The notes beneath the pieces were generated by a model that ran no database searches, was not told the DNA's origin, and saw nothing but the letters and a program-made list of their open reading frames with translations. Below, piece after piece: positions 54,679-63,175 of a DNA stretch of 64,000 nt (positions are counted from its first letter, which is position 1; each line of letters begins with the position of its first letter). Source of the DNA: Endozoicomonas sp. Mp262 (GTDB lineage: Bacteria; Pseudomonadota; Gammaproteobacteria; Pseudomonadales; Endozoicomonadaceae); assembly GCF_025643335.1 (NCBI RefSeq), contig NZ_CP092489.1:2366501-2430500 (forward strand), read 5' to 3'. The position numbers and the translations under genes were made by a program.

Positions 54679-55799
54679 CCTGAATTCAAGTCATAAATGC
54701 ATAACCCATGACTTTTCTTGCATTCACTCCAGTTAACTCTTTGAATGCCTCATATGGTGTTTTGTAACCGAGGCATTTCCTGGGCCTGCTGTTCAGCTTG
54801 TCTACCGCAATGATAACGTCTCTTTCTTTGACGTTATGAAGCTCCATTGATTTGGGAAAGTACTGCCTGAGCAGCCCATTGGCATTCTCATTCTGGCCTC
54901 TCTCCCAAGAGTGGTAGGGCACAGCAAAGTAGCTGTCGCAGCTCAAGGCTTTGTTGATTGCTTCATGCTGAGCAAATTCCTTACCGTTGTCGTAAGTGAT
55001 CGTTTTAACAAACCTTTTCAGGGGCTTGAGTGTATCAATCACTGCCTGTTTAACCGCTTTTGCTTTCTTTCCTGGCAGCGGAACAGCAAGGCGCAGTTTA
55101 GTCTTTCGCTCATCCAGTGTGGCAATGGCACCCTTATGGTTTTTGCCGATTACGGTATCCGCCTCCCAGTCACCAACACGCCCCCTGTTGTTGACGATCT
55201 CCGGGCGCTCTTCAATACCTACCCGGTTAGGTATGCCTGTTCGGTTATGAGCTGAACCATATCGCTTTCGGTACGTTTTTTTCTGATGGCGCAAGTGTTT
55301 ATACAGGGTACCGTCAGTGCGCTTATCATCCTCTATGAACTGGTAAATCGTCTCATGATGCAACTTGATTATCCCTTCTTTTTCAAGCCTTCCAGCCACT
55401 TGCTCAGGACTCCAGTCAGCCCGGATATCTTGAGCAATCCGTCGCTTAATATCTTCCGTCAACTTCACCGCCTTGGGTTTTTCCTTATGACGCTGTTGAG
55501 CCTTACGATGAGCCTGCTGGTGCCTGTAACCACGCTGCCCTGTGTTGCGTCCTAACTCCCGTGACAGCGAACTCTGTGAACGCCCGAGTTTTTCTGCAAT
55601 TTTATTTTGAGAAGTCCCATTTTTCAGTTCGATTTCGATATAATGTCTCTCTTCAGAGCTAAGGTGCTTAAAGGCCATCCTTGGCGTCCTCTGTTTGGTT
55701 TGGTTGCTTAACAGAGTACCCCTGAGTTCTGATTCACTTCAAAGGCTCTGTAACAACCCTCTGGTTACAGAGGTTATGCATTTATGATACAAATTCAGG
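54679..55799 (-). mobile_element. IS30-family insertion sequence (1121 bp)
   Basis: Inverted ends CCTGAATT then TCATAAATGCATAACC on both sides, differing only in a 4-nt middle (CAAG versus TGTA). Target duplication is AAA (54676-54678 and 55800-55802). The insertion is in the Type IIG gene. Confidence 0.9.
54686..55678 (-). CDS. IS30-family transposase
   Basis: A 330-aa transposase with N-terminal helix-turn-helix (LSSEERHYIEIELKNGTSQN, IAEKLGRSQSSLSREL) and DDE core: VGDWEADTVIGKNHKGAI (first Asp), TYDNGKEFAQH (second Asp) and ERGQNENANGLLRQYFPK (Glu), the IS30 pattern. The frame is intact. Confidence 0.95.
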   Translation of the reverse strand: MAFKHLSSEERHYIEIELKNGTSQNKIAEKLGRSQSSLSRELGRNTGQRGYRHQQAHRKAQQRHKEKPKAVKLTEDIKRRIAQDIRADWSPEQVAGRLEKEGIIKLHHETIYQFIEDDKRTDGTLYKHLRHQKKTYRKRYGSAHNRTGIPNRVGIEERPEIVNNRGRVGDWEADTVIGKNHKGAIATLDERKTKLRLAVPLPGKKAKAVKQAVIDTLKPLKRFVKTITYDNGKEFAQHEAINKALSCDSYFAVPYHSWERGQNENANGLLRQYFPKSMELHNVKERDVIIAVDKLNSRPRKCLGYKTPYEAFKELTGVNARKVMGYAFMT

Positions 55800-56861
55800 A
55801 AAGATCTATTTCAAAAAGCATTGATAAAGATGCTGTTTATCCTGTGTTGTATAATATTTGGAAAAATAAGAAAGGCTTCAAAAAGGTAATACCAGAATCC
55901 CTTTCGAAAGAAACAGTTTTTTCTTCTATTGATATTATAAAGAAGGAAGCAAACCCTGTTGATGACTTTTGTTCACCTTGGGCTATTATGTTGCCGCATA
56001 AATTTAAGCAGACTAGCTTGATCCGTGGATGTTCAAAGTGGGTTCAGGGTAGGAAGGGAGTTACTGCTGATCTTAATGGGATCTACATGGTTGAGGTTCT
56101 TGAGTGCAATGAAAATAAAAATTTAGTTCTTGTAAGAACTCGGCCTGAAGCAGGTAAGAAGGACATTGGGCCTCAAAAGAAATTCTGGATAGAACCAGAC
56201 TTACTTTTTCCTTTGGTTAAAGGAGCTAGTGATTTTTCAAAATGCTATTTTAAGCCCAAAAATGAACTTTATGTACTTGTGCCTAACCAAGGTATAACAA
56301 AGAAATTTTTGCTGGCAGCAGCAGATCATGTGGAGAACAAATTACCAAAAACATATAGGTATTTCCGTTCTTATAAAGATTTACTTGCAGACAGATCAAC
56401 ATATAAGGCCAGATTGAAAAAATATGATTTTTATATGATTTACAATGTAGGTGACTACACATTTTCGCCTTACAAAGTTATCTGGGCTGAACAGAGTGGT
56501 AAGTTTGCAGCAGCTGTTGTTGGTCAAAAAGATACTCCTTTAAAAGGGGAAGTTCCATTTATTCCAGATCATAAAATTTATTTTGTGGATTGTAGCGACA
56601 AGGCTCAAGCTCACTATTTGTGTGGCCTATTGGCAGCACCTTTAGTATGTGAATTCATTGAGAGTCACACTATAAGCATCCAGGTTAGTAATATATTTAA
56701 ACACCTTGATTTGCCTGAATTTGATGCAGAGAATGAAGAGCATATGCTATTAGCTGAGAAGGTAGAAGAAGCTCATAAGGAGCATGATGAAAATGAAAGA
56801 AGTAGATTGTTAATGACAATTGGAGAACTGGCAGAAACCATTATAGGGCAATAACTTTAAT

Positions 56862-56890
56862 GAGGTCTGCTTGTGCAGGCCTCGTTTCTT
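56862..56890 (+). terminator. Terminator after the Type IIG gene
   Basis: GAGGTCTGC-TTGT-GCAGGCCTC (one G-U pair) followed by GTTTCTT, 8 bp after the stop codon. Confidence 0.85.
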
Positions 56891-56901
56891 GATAGTTAAG
56901 T

Positions 56902-57554
56902 TGTAGTAGTCACAATCCGACCTAATATTTGCACGACTTTAGTCGTTTGTATTCTTAGGTTAGATTCAGGCTATCTGTTTTTCCTTACAGATCATTTTAC
57001 CTTCTTCCAAAGTCTGTATAAGTGTTCGGCCATAACACATTTTACTCAGGTGGGTTCGTCTGTTGTTGTACTCATCTATCCAGACATCCAAATCCTTCTG
57101 AAGTTCCGTTAAGTCAGTGTAAACCTTCTTTCTGAAGGTGATCTGATAAAATTCATTAAGAATGGTTTTGTGGAAGCGTTCACAGATACCGTTAGCCTGT
57201 AAGTGCCTCGCCTTAGTTTTCGTATGTTCTATATCGCAGTCTGCCAGGTAAAGCTCATAGTCGTGACTATCTAACTTGCCACAGTATTCTGTACCCCTGT
57301 CAGTTAGCACTCTTAACAGCGGAACCTCCTGCGCTGCAAAAAAGGGCAGCACCCGGTCATTCAGCAAATCAGCTGCGGTAATTGGCATCTTTGTGTATAG
57401 CTTGCAATGAGCTACCTTGCTGTATGTGCCCACAAAGGTTTGCTGATAAACACGTCCTATGGCCCTTGAGTGTACCAACAAAAAACGTATCTTGTGATCC
57501 CAGATAACCGGGGTGAGCTGTCTCAATTTCACCACAAGCTATACCATTAACCAT
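56902..57554 (-). pseudogene. IS481-type transposase remnant
   Basis: The C-terminal two thirds of an integrase-core transposase. One frame gives ETAHPGYLGSQDTFFVGTLK (57369-57554), then a frameshift near 57458 moves to GRVYQQTFVGTYSKVAHCKL and on to LTDRGTEYCGKLDSHDYELY and NGICERFHKTILNEFYQ. The N-terminal helix-turn-helix region is missing and no left-end partner is found. The right end, TGTAGTAGTCACAATCC near 56902, looks like an IS481 terminus. It is not mobile by itself. Confidence 0.8.
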
Positions 57555-57562
57555 TCTCCAGA

Positions 57563-58057
57563 CTATGTTAGATACGCCTTGGTTTCTTCCGGATCACAAC
57601 TGATGGCTGCGTGAGGCTGACCCAGCAGCAGTTTTTTGAACTGTTCTCTGGCAAGGTGGATCAGTTCCCGGTGATTGCCTCCTTCAATATAAAGATCCTG
57701 AACTGAATTAAGTTCGTCATCCCAACAGGTGGACATACCATAGGCGGTGCCAATGGCAGGCACTGCACCCTGCTCACAGTCCGGGAATAGCTGTTGTAGT
57801 TCCTGTTCTGAGACCAGCCTTAATTGACGGTCAATACGGGTATTGATCCATCGCAGCATCAGTTTATTCATTGATGGCACTATAGCCATGACATAGCCAT
57901 TGTCATCATTGAGGACAACGGCCTTGGTCATGTTTTTTACGGGAATACAGGCTGAATGGGCTGTGTTTAGCGCCCTTTCCGAATAAGGGTGGCTAACCAC
58001 TTCGTAATCCACATGGTTCTCATTCAGAAACATCTGTAGTTTCTGGGCAATAGACAT
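57563..58057 (-). CDS. YbaK/ProX-family aminoacyl-tRNA deacylase-like protein
   Basis: A 164-aa protein of the YbaK/aminoacyl-tRNA editing fold, which in characterised members removes wrongly attached amino acids from tRNA. The fold is seen in YEVVSHPYSERALNTAHSAC, VKNMTKAVVLNDD (central lysine) and AVPAIGTAYGMSTCWDDEL. The specificity is not clear from sequence. The IS481 remnant ends about 10 bp after its stop, so the C-terminus could have been altered. About 230 bp of unassigned sequence separate its start from MITE copy 2. Confidence 0.85.
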   Translation of the reverse strand: MSIAQKLQMFLNENHVDYEVVSHPYSERALNTAHSACIPVKNMTKAVVLNDDNGYVMAIVPSMNKLMLRWINTRIDRQLRLVSEQELQQLFPDCEQGAVPAIGTAYGMSTCWDDELNSVQDLYIEGGNHRELIHLAREQFKKLLLGQPHAAISCDPEETKAYLT

Positions 58058-58293
58058 AACAAAACCTCGCCTTAATCGCTATGAAATAAAACAATGTTTG
58101 AAGACTATGATGAAAGTTTATATGTAAATGGTGCTATGACGAGGGTGCGAAAGAGTCTATTTCAGAAAAAAAAATTATAAGCCATCTATTTTTAGATCCT
58201 TATTGGATGAACCTTGGATCGCCTGAAAGGCTTTGACATACTACAGCTGTTCAAGGGGGGGCTCATTGCCTATATAAGGTTGCTTGAAGTTTA

Positions 58294-58592
58294 GGGGCTG
58301 TTGACGTTTGCTCGTGTGCTCAGCCAAAACCAGCGGTTTCGTGGCTAGACGCAGTAGCGCAGGAATAACCTAAAGGTCACGCGTACTCGCGTCTTTCAAG
58401 CTACTGCAACGACGGCATTGAATCGCTGGTTTTGGCCCCTTCGGGTGGTTCGTAAAGCGGCTTTCCGACTGCGTTGGACTGGCTTGACGTAGAACAACTA
58501 TGCCTGCACCAGTCCTCCCGGTGTGCCCCATTGGGTATTGCGGAAAACCGCTTTACGAGCCTCTGAGCTCACGATCAAACGTCAACAGCCCC
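58294..58592. mobile_element. MITE, copy 2 (299 bp)
   Basis: Ends GGGGCTGTTGACGTTTGCTC and the complement of GGGGCTGTTGACGTTTGATC, with TA on both sides (58292-58293, 58593-58594). The interior is closely similar to copy 1 at 13946-14225, with the same internal hairpins and a short extra piece near the right side. It ends about 30 bp upstream of nhaD. Confidence 0.85.
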
Positions 58593-58620
58593 TAGCTATC
58601 TTCGGCAAAACAGGACTTTT

Positions 58621-60003
58621 ATGTTATCAACTAATAAGCTTATTGCGTCAGCTGCGGCGTCAGGTTTGCCATCAATGGCATTTGCCGGTGACAATATCCT
58701 AAGGGCTACCACCAGTCCCATTGCATGGGTCTGTATCGTGGTATTTGTGTTGGCCTATTGTGCTGTTATGGCAGAGGAACAACTGCATTTGCGCAAATCC
58801 AAGCCGGTGATGCTGGCTGCGGGTATTATCTGGGGACTGATTGCCTGGCTTGCTACCAGTCAGGGGGTTTCCCATCAAGATCTTTCTGCTGCCGTGATGC
58901 ATGATCTTGAAGAGTATGCGGCCATGTTTCTCTTCTTGCTGGTGGCGATGACTTATATTAACGCCATGGAAGAGCGGCAGGTTTTTGCAGCTCTACGGAG
59001 TTGGCTAATAAGGCGAGGATACAATTTTAAAAAGCTGTTCTGGGTCACTGGAATTCTGGCCTTTTTTATTTCCCCGATAGCAGACAATCTAACAACGGCC
59101 CTGTTAATGGGGGCTGTTATTATGTCTGTAGGTGCTTGCCGGCCAACTTTTGTTACCCTGGCCATGGTCAATGTTGTTGTGGCTGCCAATGCCGGGGGAG
59201 CATTCAGTCCTTTTGGCGATATTACTACCCTGATGGTTTGGCAAGCAGGCAAGGTAGAGTTTTTTAAATTCTTTTCACTCTTTTTACCTTCGGTTGTCAA
59301 CTTCCTTGTACCTGCCCTGATTATGAACTTTTTTATAGAAGAAGGCCTGCCAGCGGCACAGGACGAGAATTCGGACATTCGCAAGGGAGGGCTCGGTATT
59401 TGCCTTCTGTTTCTGATGACCATTGCCCTGGCGGTTTCCTTTGAAAACTTCTTTGGTTTGCCACCGTTTATGGGCATGATGACCGGGCTATCCTTGCTCA
59501 TGTTCTATACCTGGTATTTGAAGGTGGGGGGACTGACCAGCAGTCGTCGTTTAAGTTCGCTTCATGGCGAGGATATCGATGTCTATAAGCGCGTTGCCCA
59601 TGCGGAGTGGGACACCCTGTTATTTTTCTTCGGTGTTATATTTTCTGTGGGAGGATTGCGTTATCTCGGCTTTTTGGAGGTGGCCTCGCAGGTTATGTAT
59701 ACCGACCTGGGCCATACCTGGACCAATATCCTGGCAGGTATGATTTCTGCCGTGGTTGATAATATTCCAGTGATGTTTGCTATTTTGGGTATGAGTCCTG
59801 ATATGGATGTCTTTCAGTGGTTATTGATTACCCTCACTGCCGGGGTGGGCGGGAGTCTGTTATCCGTGGGTTCTGCTGCCGGGGTTGCCTTGATGGGATC
59901 GTCAAAGGGCCGTTATACCTTCCTGACACACCTGCGCTGGAGCTGGGCTATTGCGTTAGGTTATGCCGCCAGTATCGCGACTCACTTCCTAGTTAATGGA
60001 TAG
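58621..60003 (+). CDS. nhaD: Na+/H+ antiporter NhaD
   Basis: Inner-membrane sodium/proton antiporter of 460 aa common in marine and haloalkaliphilic bacteria. About 12-13 hydrophobic segments are present. Conserved parts are FFISPIADNLTTALLMGAVI, NAGGAFSPFGDITTLMVWQA and SAVVDNIPVMFAILGM, with charged residues in membrane segments as expected for ion-transport acidic lipid-facing DNLTT sites. The N-terminus looks like a signal-like helix. The upstream MITE may have displaced or supplied its promoter. Its 3' end overlaps the convergent RND gene by 22 bp. Confidence 0.94.
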   Translation: MLSTNKLIASAAASGLPSMAFAGDNILRATTSPIAWVCIVVFVLAYCAVMAEEQLHLRKSKPVMLAAGIIWGLIAWLATSQGVSHQDLSAAVMHDLEEYAAMFLFLLVAMTYINAMEERQVFAALRSWLIRRGYNFKKLFWVTGILAFFISPIADNLTTALLMGAVIMSVGACRPTFVTLAMVNVVVAANAGGAFSPFGDITTLMVWQAGKVEFFKFFSLFLPSVVNFLVPALIMNFFIEEGLPAAQDENSDIRKGGLGICLLFLMTIALAVSFENFFGLPPFMGMMTGLSLLMFYTWYLKVGGLTSSRRLSSLHGEDIDVYKRVAHAEWDTLLFFFGVIFSVGGLRYLGFLEVASQVMYTDLGHTWTNILAGMISAVVDNIPVMFAILGMSPDMDVFQWLLITLTAGVGGSLLSVGSAAGVALMGSSKGRYTFLTHLRWSWAIALGYAASIATHFLVNG

Positions 60004-63000
60004 CGAATTTTTCTAACACAGAGATAGAAGGCCGGGGTTAGCAGCGTTGATAAAATAGCCACAGAAATCATCCCCCAAAATACGGGCGTGCCAAGGGAGG
60101 CACGCCCGGTTGCACCAGCGCCACTGCTGATTAATAAAGGCATAACTCCCAGAATAAACGACAGTCCCGTCATCATCACTGCCCGGAATCTTAGTTTTGC
60201 GGCGGTGAGAGCCGCCTGCTCTGTGGTGCTTCCTTCAAGTTCACGATGCCTGGCAAACTCAACAATCAGAATGGCGTTTTTTGCGGCCAGCCCAACCAGG
60301 AGAATAAGGCCAAGCTGGGCATAAATATTATTGTCCAGGCCTGACATGTAGAGGCCTGTCAGGGCACCTGCCAGTGACAGGGGAATGGATACGATAACGG
60401 CCAGGGGAAGAATCCAGCTTTCCAGTTGGGCCACCAGAAACAGGTAGGCAAACAGGATAGCGAGGACTAAAACGGCAGCCGTTAGTTTGCCTGATTCCCG
60501 CTGCTGGAGAGAGAGTCCTGACCAGTCGAAGTCGTACCCGTCTGGCAGGTTACTGGAGATACGTTCCATTGCCCTCATGGCTTCTTCGGTACTGTATCCT
60601 AGTGTGGGCTGACCCGAGATGGAGGCGGTGCGAAAAAGGTTATAGTGCTCAATGGTAGAGGGACTCTGGATTGGCCGGGTTGTTACCAGCGTTGTTAATG
60701 GCACCATCTTTCCCTGGTCATTTTTTACATGGATTGCTTCAATATCATCCGGGCTGGCCCGGTAAGAGCTGTCTGACTGGATTTTTATCTGATAAATCCG
60801 GCCATATTTGTGGTATTTATCGATATATTTTGAACCCAGGTGGCTGTGCAGTGCATCATGGACAGAAGCCAGGGAAATTCCCTGGTTTCTCAGTTTTTTT
60901 CGGTCGACCTCAAGAAGAATTCGGGGTTCATTGGCTCTATAGCTACTGAATGCATAAAGGATTTCTGGCTGCTGTTGTGCTTCATTCAGAACAGAGGTGA
61001 GTAATTCTGACAGTTCAGTGGTGGTATGGTTATTTTGATCCTGAAGTTTATAGTCAAAACCGCCCAGGGAGCTAATGGCGGGAATCGCAGAGGGAATAAT
61101 TGCCAGGGCCATTGCCTCTTCCAGTTCGTACAGTTTTTTCTGAATACGCCCCATGATGGCATCCACGGAGGATTGCCTGCTTTTTCTTTGTTCCCAGGGT
61201 TTAAGCATGGCGACCATTAGCGCCGCACTGGGTGAAGCGGTAAACGTTAACAGATTTAAGCCTGTTACCGTGATAGTGTGTTCTATCTCAGGCTCACTCA
61301 TTAGTAGCTGGTTGATTTTTTTGGCGACCTGGTCGGTGCGATTGAGAGCATGGCTATCAGGTAACTGAATGGCAACGAAAAAGAAACCGCGATCATCGTT
61401 AGGAATGAAGCCTTTAGGGAGTGTTTTAAAAAGCCATAGAGTCAGAGCGGAAGCGATAACCAGCAGGGATAGGGCAAGCCATAATTTTTTTAACAGGAAG
61501 GCTGTCCAGGATAGATAAACCGAGGAAATACTGGCGAGTATATTATTTAATCCTTGCTGGAGACGATTGGGCTGGTTTGGCTTGCCTAACAAAGAAGCGC
61601 TCATGACAGGGCTGAGTGTCAGTGCACACAGGGATGAAATTAAAACAGCGCTGGAAGTGGCAATACCAAACTCTTTGTAAAACTGTCCTGACGTTCCCGG
61701 GATAAAGCCAATGGGAAGAAACACGGCGATAAGTACGAGCGTTGTGGCAATCACCGGTGCCGTGACTTCTTTCATGGTGGCCATCACCGCATCATAGGGT
61801 TTCAGGTGGTTATCATGAATTTGCCTTTGTACATTTTCTACGACGATAATCGCATCGTCGACGACGATACCCACTGCCAGAACCAGCCCAAATAAAGTGA
61901 CGGTATTCAGGGAATAACCCAGACTATATAAAATGGCAAAGCTTCCAATGAGCGACACGGGGATGGTGACAATGGGAATCAGTGTGGCTCGCCAATCCGT
62001 CAGAAACAGGTAAATGACCAGGCTGACCAGAAGGATGGTTAAAAACAGGGCCACTTGAAGTTCTTTGATGGTTTCCTTCACAAAAGTGCTGATGTCATGG
62101 GGGATCATGTAGTGCACCCCACCAGGAAAACGCCCGGATAATCTTTCCATTTCAGCCTTTATAGCCTTTGAAACGTTCAGCCCATTGGCATCAGGCTCCT
62201 GGTAAATGGCCAGGTGAATGGCGCTGTGATCATCCAGGCGATTAATAATATTATAGTTGTCGGCTCCCTGCTCTATACGGGCAACGTCGCCCAGTTTGAG
62301 TACTTTATCGTTACTGGACTTTCTCAGGATGATATTTTCGAATTCTTCGGGCTGGCCCAGCAGACCATTTACTTCCAGGGCATACTCCAGCTGCTGGTTA
62401 TTTTTGCCGGGTGACTGGCCTACCTTGCCTGCAATAATCTCCCGGTTTTGATCCCTTACCGCCGCTTCAATATCCGCTGGTGTCAGTCCCAGACTGGTCA
62501 TCCGGGCTGAATCCATCCAGATTCTCAGGCTGTAATCCTGTTTGCCAAGAATATCAACATTTCCAACCCCGGGTAGTCGTGCCAGTGCGTTTTTTAAATA
62601 CAGGCTGGCATAGTTGCTTAACCAGGTACTGTTATGTTCCGGATTTGATGAATAGAGGTTAATAAACATCAACTGGGTGCTGTAACTTTTTTGAGTGGTC
62701 ACTCCATAGTCAAGGACTTCCTGTGGTAGCCAGGGTTTTGCCCTTTCTACCCGGTTTTGCACAGTCAGTGCTGCTATATCTGTATTGGTATGAGGTTTAA
62801 ACGTTGCCGTCAGGGTCATGGAACCATCGCTGGCGCTTTGTGATGACAGGTAAAGCAGGTTTTCTATGCCATTGACCTCCTGCTCTATGGGGGTTGCTAC
62901 GGCTCTTTCCACCTGATCGGCAGTGGCACCAATGTAAGTGGCCCTGACTTCGATCTGCGGGGGAGTCACCTGAGGGTATTCAAGGGTGGGTAGCAATGGC

Positions 63001-63083
63001 AGGCACAGCAGGCCACAGATGACAATAACCAGCGCAATAATCTGGCTAAGCCGTGGATGGTGCAGAAAATAGCGGGTCAACAT
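59982..63083 (-). CDS. RND-family multidrug efflux permease (HAE1/AcrB-like)
   Basis: Proton-driven trimeric inner-membrane pump of about 1033 aa with 12 helices and two large periplasmic loops. The N-terminal helix and porter start (FLHHPRLSQIIALVIVICGL, LPTLEYPQVTPPQIEV), TM4 with VVDDAIIVVENVQR and the C-terminal LLVGLAAKNAILIVEFAR are typical. The start at 63083 (MLTRYFLHHP) is preferred over 63113. It follows a second RND gene on the same strand. No adaptor (AcrA-like) gene is in the window. Confidence 0.95.
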   Translation of the reverse strand: MLTRYFLHHPRLSQIIALVIVICGLLCLPLLPTLEYPQVTPPQIEVRATYIGATADQVERAVATPIEQEVNGIENLLYLSSQSASDGSMTLTATFKPHTNTDIAALTVQNRVERAKPWLPQEVLDYGVTTQKSYSTQLMFINLYSSNPEHNSTWLSNYASLYLKNALARLPGVGNVDILGKQDYSLRIWMDSARMTSLGLTPADIEAAVRDQNREIIAGKVGQSPGKNNQQLEYALEVNGLLGQPEEFENIILRKSSNDKVLKLGDVARIEQGADNYNIINRLDDHSAIHLAIYQEPDANGLNVSKAIKAEMERLSGRFPGGVHYMIPHDISTFVKETIKELQVALFLTILLVSLVIYLFLTDWRATLIPIVTIPVSLIGSFAILYSLGYSLNTVTLFGLVLAVGIVVDDAIIVVENVQRQIHDNHLKPYDAVMATMKEVTAPVIATTLVLIAVFLPIGFIPGTSGQFYKEFGIATSSAVLISSLCALTLSPVMSASLLGKPNQPNRLQQGLNNILASISSVYLSWTAFLLKKLWLALSLLVIASALTLWLFKTLPKGFIPNDDRGFFFVAIQLPDSHALNRTDQVAKKINQLLMSEPEIEHTITVTGLNLLTFTASPSAALMVAMLKPWEQRKSRQSSVDAIMGRIQKKLYELEEAMALAIIPSAIPAISSLGGFDYKLQDQNNHTTTELSELLTSVLNEAQQQPEILYAFSSYRANEPRILLEVDRKKLRNQGISLASVHDALHSHLGSKYIDKYHKYGRIYQIKIQSDSSYRASPDDIEAIHVKNDQGKMVPLTTLVTTRPIQSPSTIEHYNLFRTASISGQPTLGYSTEEAMRAMERISSNLPDGYDFDWSGLSLQQRESGKLTAAVLVLAILFAYLFLVAQLESWILPLAVIVSIPLSLAGALTGLYMSGLDNNIYAQLGLILLVGLAAKNAILIVEFARHRELEGSTTEQAALTAAKLRFRAVMMTGLSFILGVMPLLISSGAGATGRASLGTPVFWGMISVAILSTLLTPAFYLCVRKIRYPLTRK

Positions 63084-63129
63084 AGCGTGCCTGCCGGTTA
63101 AGGGGGATAACAAATAATAGACAAAAAAA

Positions 63130-63150
63130 AGCCCCGGGGGTTCCGGGGCT
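63130..63150 (-). terminator. Terminator between the two RND genes
   Basis: On the minus strand AGCCCCGG-AACCC-CCGGGGCT is followed by seven T's. It lies between the upstream RND gene (63176 on) and the downstream one, so the second gene may be read only partially or from its own promoter. Confidence 0.88.
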
Positions 63151-63175
63151 TGATAGTAGTAACTATTTGGTTACA

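Larger units (their letters stand above)
52563..56854 (+). pseudogene. Type IIG restriction-modification protein gene split by IS30
   Basis: Removing IS30 and one copy of the AAA duplication gives one frame of 1055 aa. The N-terminus has a PD-(D/E)XK-like nuclease pattern (Asp45 ... Glu54-Phe-Lys56 in QVIIEFKDKG). The methyltransferase core has GEFYTP (about 358), motif I DPTCGSGSF (about 386) and motif IV NPPW (about 590), so N6-adenine methylation is expected. The part after the IS (SPWAIMLPHKFKQ, CSKWVQGRKGVTADLNGIYM) is probably the target-recognition domain. The IS separates catalysis from recognition, so restriction and modification should both be lost. The region is clearly more AT-rich than its surroundings, suggesting transfer. 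Confidence 0.88.

Noticed and set aside
55286-55555. Plus-strand open frame of 89 aa within IS30
   Set aside because: Antisense shadow of the IS30 transposase.
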